A stretch of DNA of 64,000 nt from Schistosoma haematobium (GCF_000699445.3 NC_067196.1:24941116-25005115); one strand, 5' to 3'. Positions 9,831-22,390 are shown, numbered from the stretch's first letter. Made by a program: numbers and translations. The notes: generated from the sequence alone by a model not told the origin.

Positions 9831-10999
9831 TAGCCACTATCCATCTTTGCTTATAATGCTTGTAAATTAAGGCAATATCGAGGCATACGCACAGTATGCA
9901 CATATGCCAATAAGAGACTGATCAATTTCAGTCCAAAAACATCAATGGGAACATTCAAGTAAAACAATATCAAGTGAATGTCTTGACATTTGTATTGAAA
10001 ATCCTGACCTTGGTGTTGGTTGACAGTTGCTTCGAATTCCCGATGTTCTTCAGTTGTAAATATGCTATTCTTGCTTTTCCAATCCGCGCTTTCATATCTG
10101 CGTCAGATCCATCGTGTTCATCAATGATGCTGCCCAAATATGTAAAGGTATTTACATCTTCCAAATCTTCTCCGTCAATTGTGATTGGATTGGTGCATGC
10201 TGTGTTGTATCAGAGAATCCTGCTTTACCCTTTGTGTATATTAAGACCTACTGCTGCTGAGGCTGCTGCCACACTGTTCGTCTTCTCCTGCATTTGTTGT
10301 TGCGTTTGCGATAGGAGGGCCAGATCATCTGCGAAGTCTAGATCATCCAACTGCATCCTAGATGTCCACTGCATCTCGTGCTTCCCTTCAGATGTTGACG
10401 TCTTCATGATCCAGTCGATCACCAGGAGAAAGAGAAAGGGTGAGAATAAGCAACCTTGCCTAACACCGGTCTTCACTTCGAACGAGTCTATGAGCTGTTC
10501 TCTATGCACGATTTTGCAGTGTAATCCATCATATGAACTCTGTATGATATTGACTATCTTCTGAGGCACGCCGTAGTGTCTAAGAAACTTCCATAGTGTT
10601 AACTGAAGCTTATCCTAGACTTGATCTTTAACGTCTTCATTGTAGTCGTTGGTAGGATCATAGCATTGGATGACGTTCATTGTAATGCCCTCTTTTATTG
10701 TTTTGAAGGAGACGTTGATGATCATTGGTCCATGGGTTTCTCATCCTATAAGTTCATTTTTTGCTTGTTTTGATAGCATCAATGCAACTTGATCCGTACA
10801 ACTCTGTGGTGACCCAGTCTTGCTATACTAGCTGAAGCCCATGTTTCATATATCCTATCATTTCACAAAAGTCCGTTAGAAACGTTTAAGGCTAAAAGGG
10901 ATAACTTATGGTGCAATATCCAAGTTGTACAGCTAAACGCACTGAGGTTTGCCGACAGTAAGTTGTTTTCCCAAGACAGCCAACATCTACGGCGATGCT

Positions 11000-12978
11000 A
11001 TCTTCTCAAAATAAAATGAAAGTGTTAGAGAAGGTTTGCACTAAAAATAGCACGCCTCGTCTTGACCCATGGATTCTTGTGACCTATGGTTAAAATATAT
11101 GCAACTCATGTTTAATTATAAATGGAAAAATATTTAAGTATTAAAATGTGAACATCTAGGTAATCCGCCTACATTTTTACCTGACTTACTGTATAACCTT
11201 GATATACCATATAATTTATCTGTTTTTTGCTAGATGTTTCGCTTTACAATCATCATCATAGACAAAGTAAATACTTAAGAAATTTTTTAGAGAGTTGTAT
11301 GATTTAAAGGTAGTTCTCATAATGAACTAACATCTTCAGTAAAACAGTCACAACTCCAACTGATTAATTACTGATTATTATCAATCGATATCATGCATAT
11401 CTAGTCTCTTAAGTTCTGATTGAATCCTGTCGTTCAAGCTGTAATGTGAACACTGTTCTAAGCGGTTTGATATCGCGTGCATTATGTTGCGATGCTAAAT
11501 GTTTAGAGGAAACCTTACAGATAGGTTTGATGCCAATTGGCTCTTATCATGAAGAGGCATCTATAATCAAAAGGGGAGGAACTAATGATCCGTTGATCAA
11601 TGGAATTCAGACAACACTAGACGAACCTAGAACTAAACTTAGGTTCAAAACTTCCCGTCAACCAACTTTAACCATATAAAACTATCCATTGTTTCGTGAT
11701 GGAAAAGTCAACCAAGGACGTGTAAATGTGAGTTTTTTATGAAGTGATCCGATTAATATAATTAAACAGGACAGAATAGGTAAGTTTGGAATACAATACT
11801 TAACATCTATTGGATATATTCTATTTAGAAGGCTTTATATCTCGTGAACAAGTTGTTAAAGAATGTGCGGATAAATTGACAACGTTTAAAACATGCAGTT
11901 AGCAGGAAATTTGATGAAAGCTAATATTATGGATATCATTAAGTAATTTTAAAATAAATTATGTGATATATTGTTTCGGAACTCGTATCCTTTTATTTAC
12001 TTGAATCCACCTACTTGTAAGTAGTATGAAAATATGATAAACTTTAGAGCAATTCACTAGGACTTATGAATTAAATTATTTATATTCATATGTGAATGAG
12101 GAGGAAATTAGATTATATTGCAGAAATTCCAGGTTCGTGATGTACTGAAACAGTTGTACTAAGTACGAAATATGACAGTTGTTCTTTTTACTTATTGATG
12201 TTAGCTGGAAAATCATCCCAAATCAGTGGACATCGTATTAATTTTTCACCCTACATTATTCAACCACTACCCAAACAGGGACGGGAACCACGAGTTTTGG
12301 GTCTACCGAATTTTGAGCGTATTACTTTCAGAGCACATCTCTCAATCAGACATATATAAAAGCATCAATCTTATTGTTAAATTAACATCAAAATATCTTT
12401 TTCAGCACGTAAACTTTAGTGATAATAACATGTTTATCAACATGAAATCTCAAATCTCTCGAAATTTAATCAGTAACTTATACTCTGTATAATGCATGTA
12501 TATGAAGTTAATTAATGAGCTTCGTGAAAGTTAACTTGATGACTAGATTTTCGGAGAAATGGTTCTGGTATTCCACATCCATACAGAGATAAAGCATGGT
12601 GTTCACAAAGCTAAAACACAAAAGATGAACGAATCATTCTTCTGTATTATCAAGAAGAACTTCAATATGCACTTCTTTTCATATGAAATATCTCAATAAA
12701 CTCAATCATTAGGTACCAGGAGGTTATCAGATAGTTTACAGTTGTTACTTAAAGTCATATAAACTTCGATATATGACACTACTCATTGAAAAATAGAACC
12801 GAAAGATAATAACAATAATGTGCTGGTAATATTTAGCCAATTTATTGGAAAATGAGGATGTGATATTGCTTTACCTTCTTTCATAAAAAAGAAATATTTG
12901 TTATCCTTCTAAATATGGTACAAATTTACAATATTTACAAACTATATTTATTTGTTTAGTTCAATTTAAGTTTACTCT
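11000..12978. other. AT-rich stretch, nothing recognised
   Basis: Frames of 77 codons at 11446 and 88 codons at 12226 resemble no family I know and have no supporting context, so I do not call them genes. No known repeat identified. Confidence 0.5.
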
Positions 12979-13105
12979 TATCAGAGGGGTTTTGTAGATA
13001 TTATAATAATTTTTAATGGTTGAGATCATGAGTCAATTGATGCTAGACCATCATGGAAAACCTGAAAGCACTGGACGGCCGTTTCGTCCTATTGTGGGAC
13101 TCCTC
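12979..13105 (-). repeat. Family B ribozyme repeat, truncated at the hammerhead
   Basis: Minus-strand unit starting with the tail GAGGGGTTTTGTAGATATT, then ATCATGAGTCAATTGATGC and TAGACCATCATGGAAAACC, and the hammerhead half at about 13065-13098 (minus: GAGGAGTCCC, AGGACGAAACGG, CGTCCAGTGC). It stops abruptly just inside the conserved CTGA, so stem I and the whole tRNA-like part are missing. Confidence 0.7.
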
Positions 13106-14395
13106 AATAAGATAAAAAGGCTGGAAAGCATCAACGTTATAATCATGATGTTATCGTTTATAAGCATGACTTCATCAGTCCTATTAACTGATGTCCACAT
13201 AAATAAAATTGAGGCAATGTAATCACAAGTCAAGAATTATCTCCAGCCTTACAAAGGTTCTAAAATTAAAAAGGGATTAAAGTCAAAGTGATGATGTTTG
13301 AACTATAGTAAGCTTATTAATGATGTAGAAAGTATATATACATTCTAATTTTTGAATTTTCTGCAATGAATTATTTATTTGTATCACCTGCATTTTAATT
13401 GGCTAATAAATACCTCAAGGTCACTCATAAATTATTGTTCCATCAATAGGACTTAGTTTGAATGTATTATATTTACTTAGATTCTTCATAAAGGTGTATG
13501 CTCTGCACCTATCTTGCACATTGATATTCCATTGAAGTGTCACTTCGAATAAGATTAGAGTTCATATAGAATTGCTTGATTAATTCATTTTCATTAGAAT
13601 CATTGAACATTTTGTACTAGCAAATAGTTAGATGTATTTGAAATGAATTTATACTGTACAATACATTGAACCTTATTCTACAAATATACAGAAAAAATAC
13701 ATATCCAGTTTCTAGTTTACCAATAATAATAATAATAAAGAAAAAGCAAACAAAACTTACCATAATCTCTTGATACTTCAAAATAGTGAAATAACTAAGA
13801 AAAAGAACATGATAGTAAAATCAATTAAGTATAAAAATTTAATCTTCCGTCATCAAAATTTACTTTTTACTCTATTTCGTAGATTCACATGTAAATAGAC
13901 AGACCTTCGCTCATTCTCTCTCTCTCTCAATACCTCTAATTCATTTGAAAAGGAATAGCTTATTGATCTGTAATGATATTTACAAACTATACTTGAAAGT
14001 AATTAATACACATAAGTGCACAGTTGATACTTCTGACAAAACTCCGCAAAAGCGTACATATTTCAATTTGTACTTTTTAATTGATGACAAATTTCTACAT
14101 TACTTTAATAACTCCCGCTGATGCAACATGCTATGCATACATATGTTTAAGAGAATGAATTCATTTATGTATTAGTCGAATAGAGTTGAGAAGTCATTTT
14201 GAACATAATTACTAAGATTAAAAATCATATGGTATAGTTCCTATGTAAGCATTCAAATAAAAATAATGTATTATTGTCAATAAACTTATTATTACTATTA
14301 TTATTACCATTAATAATGATATGCACAATATATGAGATAATCTACCATAGCTAGCGAATTAAAATAAACCAAGTTTGAGATATGAAACAATAGAC
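13106..14395. other. AT-rich stretch with a possible Merlin scrap
   Basis: No gene or RNA seen. About 13388-13440 (TTGGCTAATAAATACCTC, then AAGGTCACT) resembles the right end of the Merlin element at 17780-17830 and may be an old remnant without terminal repeats. CT-rich run near 13914-13928 and AAT repeats near 13721-13738. Confidence 0.4.
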
Positions 14396-14396
14396 G

Positions 14397-14490
14397 ACAA
14401 CTAAGTGGTCGAAAGGTTAAACGCTCGCCATGAGACCTGAAAGCCTTAGGTTCGACCTCTAAAAATGGTCATGAATGCATGATACTAGAG
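14397..14490 (+). repeat. tRNA-like SINE fragment, family B-like
   Basis: AAGTGGTCGAAAGGTTAAAC followed by GAGACCTGAAAGCC and TTAGGTTCGACCTC has the spacing of pol III A and B boxes and resembles the family B box region. Downstream the ribozyme part is not recognisable. Confidence 0.45.
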
Positions 14491-14764
14491 AGTTATATAC
14501 TAGCATGAAACAGATGTTCAGTGATTCTTGTTTTTGAAATGGTTCTGTGACTGAAATTAGTTTCTGATAAAAACTACAAAATGTAACAATTTCTGCTGTC
14601 TTGCCACAACAAAAAGAAAACTAGTTGTACTCACAATTTCCTCAAAATATCAAACATATACTTGACTTTTGAGCAGAACATAACAACACGATTTCCTAAA
14701 TATTATGTATTCACTATACTTCAGGTTTTTACTTATTGTTTAAAAACAGCCATAAACCAGTAAT

Positions 14765-16078
14765 AACAATGACGATGATAAGGATCAGTTATACGAGAGA
14801 CTGCAATCGATCATAGCGAAGTGTCCAGGAAAAGACCTGACCATGCTGATGCGAGATCTAAACGCAAAAGTAGGAATGGGTAAAAGATAATGGGACAACA
14901 TGGACTGAGTGGGAGAAAGGAATGAGAATGGTGAGAGATTTGCAAATTTATGTGTATTCAACAAAGTGGTTATAGGCGGTACAATAAAATTCACAAGGTC
15001 AATGGAAGATGAGAGAACCAGGAGAGGAGCTGACATAGATTCAGATCAGCATCTGGTGATTACCAAGACGAAACTGAAGCTAAAGAATCATTGGAATACT
15101 GGGAAATAGAATTACAAAGGTTCAATACAGTCTTCTTTCGACAAACTAACATACAGTAAACCAGAGAGACCGGTCAAAAACAAAGAAGGAAAGCCAATCA
15201 CTGGAATTCAAGAAAAGAGGAACAGATGGGTGGCACACTTCGAGGAACTCTTAAATAGACCAGCTCCATGGAACTTCACAGAGGATCTAGCTCTACTACC
15301 CAATGCACACCAACGAATGCAGAGCAAGACAACCAGTGTAGCAGCAGTCTCTGCATCACTAGGCCTCAGCATACACAAAGGTAAAACCATGATTCTCAAA
15401 TACAACACTGAGAACACCAACACAATCACACTTGGTGGAGAAACTCTCGAACAGGTGAATACATTCACGTGTCTGGAAAGCATCATCGATGAACATGGAG
15501 GAACTGATGCAGATGTATATGTGAGGATTTACAATGTTAGGACAATATTCACACAGTTGAAGAACATATGGAACTCGAAACAACTGTCAACCAATATCAA
15601 TGTCAAAATTTTCAATATGAACGTCAAGACAGGTAGTTCCATTGTACTCAGCTCAATCTTGGAGAACTACTACAACCATCATCAAAACAGTACAAATGTT
15701 TATAAACAATTGTCTATGCGAGATATTGAATTTCCGTTGAACGTATACTATCAGTAATAGATTACTGTGGGAGAGAGCAGATCAGCTTCGAAATGAAGAG
15801 GAGACTAGGAAAGATGATGTAAGTGGACAGGACATATATTGAGGAAATCACCAAACTACATCACGAGGTAGGTTGTAACTCGGAATCTTTCATAAGAATG
15901 GAAAACTGGAAGACCAAAGAACATACTGCGTCGATGATTGGAAGCATATATGAAAAGGATGAATAGGAACTGACAACTAGTTGAAAGGATTGCTCAGTAC
16001 AGTGTTAGATAGAGAATGCTGGTATGCGGACTATGCTCCTCGATGTGAGGTAACAGACGTATTTATTTAAGTAAGTAA
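14765..16078 (+). mobile_element. Internally deleted RTE derivative, copy 1
   Basis: From 14765 the plus strand encodes the endonuclease C-terminal half (DQLYERLQSIIAKCPGKDL, DLNAKVGMG, then GERNENGERFANLCVFNK, then DIDSDQHLVITKTKLK). The linker follows (GIQEKRNRWVAHFEELLNRP at about 15205), then a jump to DLALLPNAHQRMQSKT at about 15280: the whole RT palm is missing. The C-terminal region continues to a TAAGTAAGTAAAT tail at 16078. The region around 15640 (SSIVLSSILENYYN) is frameshifted relative to the normal thumb. The same deleted form recurs at 49797-50588, so it was multiplied after the deletion, which marks it as non-autonomous or segmentally duplicated. Confidence 0.85.
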
Positions 16079-16782
16079 ATTCATAATTGCTTCACATTAG
16101 TGATGCTTCTAAATGAATAGTGATCAAACTTTAACTTTTGATATCTGCTAGCTGCAGTAACAGTTTGTATGAACTGATAGTAATTATGTGAGTATTTTTC
16201 CATTTAATCTGATTATGTAGATTACAGTGATTATTCCGGAAGACTTATAACTAAATATGCTTACTCATTTCCTGTGTTTTACCAACTGTTCATTTAATAT
16301 TTGTGCAACTAATTAAAATCATTTTAACACTGAACAGCATTTCTTTTTTGTTCAATAACTTTAGACTTGATAGATATCACTTTACTTTTTAAATATTCTC
16401 CTTCGTGTATGTATATTCGATTAAACGTTTCATTTATTAAAAAGAGAATTTCACCAACTACCATGATACTGATAGATATCAAGACAATTTCCTAATGAAT
16501 ATAATAAAAAACTTTGATATCCTTAAAGGTATACCATAAGAACTAGTTTAATCCTCTCAATATCGAGTAAAGTTTATCAGTCTCCAGTGTAAGGAATATA
16601 TGTTATACGTTTATAAATACCTCATCAAGGTTGATCTTCAAAAATACAATAGCTTAATTTTCACATGCTATCAATTAATATCTTTTATCATTAAGTCATA
16701 TTTTCTACCATTCTTATTATTATCATTGTAACTGAATTATTTGAACTTTAACATAGAATAATCGAAAACTACAGAATTTATT
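16079..16782. other. AT-rich stretch, nothing recognised
   Basis: No gene, RNA or known repeat seen. Confidence 0.5.
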
Positions 16783-17034
16783 AGGCAGAGATAAATGGTG
16801 GCCAGCAGTAGAATCCAAGACACACGTTTTGTCTGACCTGGAGCTCGTTGGCTTGATGTACCTGTATGCTAGAGTTCATTTTCAGTTCGGGAATCGAATC
16901 CAGAACCGTTCATTTCAAACAGTATTGTGTTTTTTGCATAGCTATTGAGCTCAGATAACCATTGGTTTGAACAATGGGATGAATTTCGATTCATACATAT
17001 TGGATGTGTTGGATCTTCCCATTGATAAATTTGA
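16783..17034 (-). repeat. Family A (Smα-like) repeat, degenerate
   Basis: Minus-strand unit: GATAAATGGTGGCCAGCAG, the inverted ribozyme region (GTTTTGTCT, GAGCTCGTTGG), the inverted box B region (GGGAATCGAATCCAG) and box A region (TAGCTATTGAGCTCAG), then the tail to CCCATTGAT. On the minus strand the core reads CCAACGAG instead of CTGACGAG and G12 is lost, so the ribozyme is dead. The Merlin transposon starts 8 bp beyond its end and may have inserted into its tail. Confidence 0.65.
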
Positions 17035-17042
17035 AATTTATT

Positions 17043-17837
17043 GGCGAGACTCTAATTTATGGACGAGCCAATCAGAAGCGTTTTAGAGATCTCAAGGTTA
17101 CGGAGCCAACTTCGGTGCTTAAGGCTAAAGTACGATCGGTTCACAGGGAATTTTGTACAAAAGATGATAATTGAGCGGCTATAACAAATAAAACGGCGAG
17201 ACTATAATTTGTAGACGAATCAATCAGGTATAAGATAATAGATTTTGGATTTTAACGTGAAAGCCTTTCATCCATTTGGCTAAATAAATTTCTGACATTA
17301 TAGCTGATGTCAGTTCGTGATGAAAACCACATGTATAATTCCTAACTAAGGCAAATTACGACAATTATTGCGAACTGGATAATAAAAGCACCAGTAACAC
17401 TGGCTGCAGCCAGGTACCACAATATATACGGATGTTTGTAGAGCGTACAGTCTCATACATAGGCTTGGTTATGTGCATCGTGTCGTTATCCACAAGTAGC
17501 ATTTTGTACACTCAACAACCGGAGTGCACAAAAGCAATATTGAAGCTATGTGGTCGAGGCTGAAAGAGTTTTTGAGACTTTATCATGGCTCCAGAGGCCG
17601 ACTATTCGGTAGCCATATGGATGATCTCCTCCACTGCATGCATTAGGATTTTAGAACCTCTGAACCTCTTTCTAATCTTGACAAGTTTTTGAACCACGTA
17701 TTAGAAGTGTATCCACTTTATTTCCTTGGTTTTGCATAATATATTTTTACTCTATACTGACTGTGTGCTGATTGGCTAATATTTCTCAAGGTCACTTAAG
17801 ATTCGTTCAAAGGTTGTCCATAAAATAGAGTCTCGCC
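17043..17837 (+). mobile_element. Merlin-superfamily DNA transposon, decayed, with 8-bp target duplication
   Basis: The terminal inverted repeat GGCGAGACTCTAATTTATGG at 17043 matches the reverse complement of the right end (17814-17837, TATTTTATGGAC on the minus strand). The element is flanked by a perfect AATTTATT duplication (17035-17042 and 17838-17845), the length expected for Merlin. It is 795 bp, shorter than an autonomous Merlin, and encodes only the C-terminal half of a transposase. A second internal copy of the left terminal repeat starts at 17195 (GGCGAGACTATAATTTGTAG) and is followed by sequence matching the MITE at 36451-36721, so the first 152 bp look like a duplicated or foreign left end. 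Merlin elements are known from Schistosoma. Confidence 0.85.
17419..17739 (+). pseudogene. Merlin transposase, C-terminal catalytic half (ISXO2-like fold)
   Basis: One frame runs to the TAA at 17737-17739 with two internal stops. It contains NIYTDVCRAYSLIHRLGYVH (catalytic Asp codon at 17431-17433), then HFVHSTTGVHKSNIEAMWSR (catalytic Glu codon at 17542-17544), then GRLFGSHMDDLL and FLNHVLEVYP. The Asp and Glu are separated by 36 residues, as in a DDE transposase related to IS1016-type insertion sequences. The N-terminal part with the first Asp is missing. In the family the enzyme binds the terminal repeats and performs cut-and-paste transposition; this copy cannot. Confidence 0.8.
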
Positions 17838-17845
17838 AATTTATT

Positions 17846-19873
17846 TACAATAATATGAAGTTCCTTTCGACATACAAGATTATCATAGTAATTCAGTAGA
17901 TTTAGCTTCTTTTTCATGATGAACATCCTCCTTTTTGCGTATAAGTAACGAAAAATATAGGCTCGATACAAATTAGAATATAAAATAATACTTTATGTAA
18001 TACTGCGTAACATTGCATTACAGAAATTCATTTTTCAAGACCAAATTTTAACTACTTTTCTCTTCCTTCTTTCATCTCAGCTGATCTTTGTTCATTTTGC
18101 TACATTATCTAGTCTATTACTTTTGTAGATGAAATTACGTGATCGATGATAATGATTTTCCAATTCTAGAAATTTTCTTTCCTATTTCTAGTGTTCTTTG
18201 TCTGTGTATACTATAAATAATCATGATTATGAGAAACTGTTACAGATTTTTTTCATATCTATTGATTTTAATTAATTTACTTTTATTTCACTTATTTCCC
18301 CCATTCAATCAACACTTTCATTTAAATAGGATCACAGTATGGACGTTCCATTTTCAATGTCAATCTGTGATATAAACTAAATTCGAATTGGCTAGTCTTC
18401 ATAAGCTATCTATCTTAACAAGAATTATCTCATCACTAGTAAATAGACTCGTAAAGAATGCTTGCAGTTTTGGTAACTATGATCTTTGAAGTTAAACTGT
18501 ATTAAAATTGTAATAAATATCATCAATTGTATTTGGTTGATAGTTGCTAAATATCATGAACTGACTGAACTTGAAAAATACCAAACAGTAGCCTAAAATT
18601 ATCATACAACATAACCTGTGGTTCGTGGGCTCACTCCATCGAGAGGTCGTAGGTGAACACTCACAAGAAGTTCCTATTTTTTGGTTTTCTTTCTGATTCC
18701 ATCATGATAATCTCTTCTTATTGCTTGTTCGACCAGTTATATAAAGCCAGAAGACCAAGATGAAGTGGGACGCTTTATCTCAATGCCTAAACGAATAATG
18801 TATACAATTCATGAGTAGATATATGTTACTAGACCCATGTGAACACTGACTGTGAATTTCCGAACAATTCGTTTATTCCGAATAGTCCCACCACACTTGC
18901 ATATTCCACTTACTATATGACGTTTAGGCAGTCTATGATGTATCTGGAATCCTCTCTCATATTATTCCATACTAGAACAAAACTACAGTTTCAATCCTCC
19001 ATGGTTTCCTCTGGTAATTTATTTGACCTCAATCCTTGATGAAAATCAACTTCAAAAATACATTCACAATTCTTTGACTTTGTTATAATTATTTTAGAAA
19101 ACATGGAAAATAAATTACACGTCTAACATAAGCAAGTAGTTTTTACTCGTGAATTGAAACATCATCGTAACAGTAAGACAAATTAAAGTGAACCACCCAC
19201 GTTATCCGTTCAACAAGTCATTATAATCCAATTGGTTTTTCTGCATATGGCTTTTACAGTTTCATATTTTCGAACTGTCTATATATAAATGAATAGATAG
19301 TAAACCTTAATCTTTTTTTACCTAAACAACTTCAGAGTCATCATTAAAGTATAATGTTAAGTCTTACGAAGATAATCTCATTTATGAACTGTTTTCATAA
19401 TAACTACAATTATGAAAAAATAATAAGATAATGTGTATTGTTGAAACAACTCAATACTAACATAACAGTGTTCAATGTATTCTATACAAACATATTTATA
19501 TTCGAAAGGTTCTAATGAATTATTGGCATAATCTAAAATCGAAACGTAACTTTGGTCTTCTCTTCTTTTTACTAAAATGAACCACAACATACCATTAAGT
19601 TTTGTTTAACCACTTAATGACAACGAAAATATTGCATGCTAGTTATCACCATTGAAACTTGACTGTCAAATAAACTGAGTTTAATGTTTTCGAACTTAAT
19701 GACAAATGAGATGACAAAATAAAATGAGATTCTATCGCTTTTGTTATGATTAAAATGAAATGATTGCCTTTTTTTAATTATATAGTAAAAGTATAGTATG
19801 GGGACAAGCCAGTTAGAATCGAAAAAATGACAGCAATTTTTGTTTTGTTTTGAGAAATTCAAAAATAGACCTT
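17846..19873. other. AT-rich stretch, nothing recognised
   Basis: About 2 kb with short frames only (up to 82 codons), none resembling a known family. No known repeat identified. Confidence 0.5.
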
Positions 19874-19875
19874 TT

Positions 19876-20040
19876 TGTGATAATTAGGAGTATTTGAATT
19901 ATAGTACAAACTAGGAATCCCAGAAACAACCCAATTTAACCACGAAGTACTAGATGAGCACGAACGAACGTATTGTATTTAGAATTCGAGATCAAACAGT
20001 TATCAAGTACAAAGGAATTATTAGTTCATAAAACACCACA
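19876..20040 (+). repeat. Dispersed repeat D, copy 2
   Basis: Starts TGTGATAATTAGGAG and continues through ACAAACTAGGAATCCCAG, GAGCACGAACGAACGTATTG and TTTAGAATTCGAGATCA to AAAACACCACA. It shares its 5' half with copy 3 (35665-35833, minus) and its 3' half with copies 1 and 3. Confidence 0.65.
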
Positions 20041-20600
20041 AGTTTTTATGGTAGATCATGTAAGATGAACAGTAAATATACTTGTGTATAATTCTCGGAA
20101 CGTTAAAAATGATAACGAACAATTAAATTTTTTTTATCATCTGGTGAAAATGAGTATTAAATGTATCGAATGCTCAGTTCTTTCGGTGTAGATTTCATGT
20201 AACATGTAAACAAGCTATGTTACTAAATCTTAAACACCAAGTCCCTATTCCAAAACCTGGAACTCTAACTAGGAACAATCTGAGGACTCCTAAAAATTTT
20301 TTGTGTCCTTATAAGGGTTCATGGAGAATTACTGTCTTTTTTATTTACGGACAGAAAGACTTCAAGGAGACTTTGTAAGATATGTTTTTCTTTATAAGTA
20401 ATCCATCCATAAAGGCACCTTTTGACTGGCTAACAACTGACTAAAAATTCGTTGCAGTTGCTTTAAGCTCGCCCCTATGCCATGATGTTACCTGTGTTTT
20501 CTTGAAGTTATTTCTATTTTCTTGAACTAGATATGTGACTTGATCTTGATAAAACATAATGTCATCCATACAGTATGGAAATCAATATGTAAACCATTTG
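20041..20600. other. AT-rich stretch, nothing recognised
   Basis: No gene, RNA or known repeat seen. Confidence 0.5.
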
Positions 20601-20720
20601 ATCCCGGCTCTCTGGTATAAAATTTGAGTGTCTGCTAAGGGACTTGTAGGTTTTGGGTTCGTCCCCCACCTGGGGTCGTTGATGCACACTGCTGTGGAGC
20701 CTTGTGCTGCTGTTGCTGCA
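20601..20720 (+). repeat. tRNA-like repeat fragment, distant family B relative
   Basis: GGTTTTGGGTTCGTCCCC resembles a B box, followed by GGGGTCGTTGATGCACACTG and CTGTGGAGCC, which parallels the family B order of box B, GATCGTGGATGTGCACTG and CTGAGGAGTCC. Stem II and the GAAA element are not recognisable. Confidence 0.4.
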
Positions 20721-22386
20721 ATTGTTCAGTGCCCCTCAGTTTTCAATGATTTTTTTTAAGGAGAATCAACTCATGAAGTAAACTATAAAAAATAACATAT
20801 TATTTTGATTTCTAAAGGAAACTATATTAATATTTCCCCTTCTGTTGATATTCTTTTTAAAAATTACTTGTTGTTAGACCCCTTGACTCAGATATTTCAT
20901 TGTCAGTTCAGATTTCTGAAACTACAGTTGTTTAAAGAAGAATTCCATAAAGTTTGTGGCTTCAGATGCATTTGTTCTCTGAGTTGAATAGGAAAATTTA
21001 TGACGACAATAAAAGACATTGGTTTACATGTTGTCCATAGATTTTTCCTGCTTAATGTTGACTAGGACGATTTAGTAATAATTAAGTTACGGGGTGCCAG
21101 TGTGTAACTAAAAAAACATCTCTAACCATCAGCAGTGGTACTTCCTTGATCTGTCTACCCACTTCTGTGTAGAGGATAACTTGTCTAATCTATATTAAGA
21201 CCTTAACGCAATAGGCTGACTGGTTTAACATTGAAGCTAGTATGCGTGAGTTCGAAGTGAGACCAACTGCTTGGTGTAGAGAGACGAAAACTATTCTATC
21301 ACCTGATTAGCTGGTAAGCATGTGAGTGAGAGAAGACAAGTCAACTGGAACACTACTCGATTTATTCTCAATTCCGATCTGGTTCCCGATTTCAGATTAG
21401 TGTAAAAAGATACAGGAATAAATAGATGACTAACCAGGCCACAACGTACAAACAATTAGGAAAACGCAATTATGTCCAAAGCTGGGGATTAGAGTAGAAA
21501 ATATAGTACAAAAGATTACGTTTAAATACAATAGCTTTGGAACAGAAAAAAGCTATGGCAGTGAATCATACATCAAACGAAAGCTTATGTTCTGTATATT
21601 AGACTAGGGACAAAAATAAAAATTACTGTTTAACAAGCTTTGAATTAAATGAAATAACGTCCCGAAAAAATAGCTTCCGTAGTTTGTCAAGGCATCTTGT
21701 TTCTCTGTTCACATCAAGCAGTAAAATAACTTTCAAACTTGACGAAGAACCCAGATGCTAACGTCGTTGAAATAAAATTGTCTAAAATCCCATTACTTAG
21801 CAATATGTTAGTTATGAAAAACAGAAATCTGATCTAGATGTGGAAATGACTTCTGAATACTTCACTTCGTAATCCGTCAAATTTTGATATTATTATGAAA
21901 CATTGTGATAAAAAGTCAAATCGATTGTCCTTAATTGTCTGTATTCTAAGCATTTATCGTTGTTGTAAAACTATTCAGCCAACTACTCACAAAATACTTC
22001 TCTGATGTATTAAACTATAACCTAAAGAATTTTAAATTAGTCTATACAGCAGCTCAACATATTAGCAAACAGATTATTTGTCAGTTCTGCAGTGAGTTAT
22101 TGTGTTACATTCATGGATATACGGAAGGTTAATTACTTTATTGATCTTAAAATGAACTAAACCTAACCATATATTTATAAACAAGTTTAGATTTTTATCA
22201 AAAGCTGAAAAAAATAGTGGTTGTTAATATCCATTATGAAATAGCCAATTTCATCTACTTTGTTACAACAATTGATAAATATAAAATGATATTAGCGATA
22301 ATACAAATTCATTTAAGAGATTTTTCAGTCACGAACTTAAAACATAATCAAACAACTACATAGAAACTGAAGTATTATGTTCCGTT
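20721..22386. other. AT-rich stretch, nothing recognised
   Basis: No supported gene. ACCAGGCCACAACGTACAAAC near 21433 is faintly similar to part of repeat C. Otherwise nothing identified. Confidence 0.45.
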
Positions 22387-22390
22387 GTAG

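Larger units (their letters stand above)
9042..9978. repeat. Family A (Smα) palindrome plus partial tandem unit, inserted in RTE
   Basis: A long inverted repeat centred near 9447: the left arm 9043-about 9440 pairs with about 9455-9852. To the right, 9853-9978 continues as a second partial unit in direct repeat with 9520-9645 (offset about 333 bp, the unit length). Each unit holds ACTCAGTAGCTAAGTGG (box A-like), GAGTTCGAGTCCC (box B-like), a hammerhead motif, GCTAGCCACTATCC and a tail containing GGCAATATCGAGGCATACG. The arms differ by few bases. Flanking 13-bp repeats (9029-9041, 9979-9991; two C/T differences) look like a target duplication. The identical 27-residue starts of opposing frames at 9325 (+) and 9570 (-) are a direct consequence of the palindrome. 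Confidence 0.9.
8575..10990 (-). mobile_element. RTE-clade retrotransposon copy 2, split by a ribozyme palindrome
   Basis: A minus-strand element very close to copy 1. The 3' tail and C-terminal region lie at 8575-9041. The rest resumes at 9979 with the thumb and RT palm to about 10606. The break at 9041/9979 is the insertion of the Smα palindrome, flanked by TGTTTTGATATTT (9029-9041) and TGTCTTGACATTT (9979-9991). Upstream of the RT, 10610-10830 on the minus strand encodes endonuclease remnants (VALMLSKQAKNELIG, then MIINVSFKTIKEGITMNVIQ), so a large piece between endonuclease and RT has been deleted. Premature stops at HKG*, YGA* and ALT* are the same as in copy 1. Confidence 0.88.

Noticed and set aside
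12226..12492. 88-codon frame as a small gene
   Set aside because: No recognisable motif, no context and length expected by chance.
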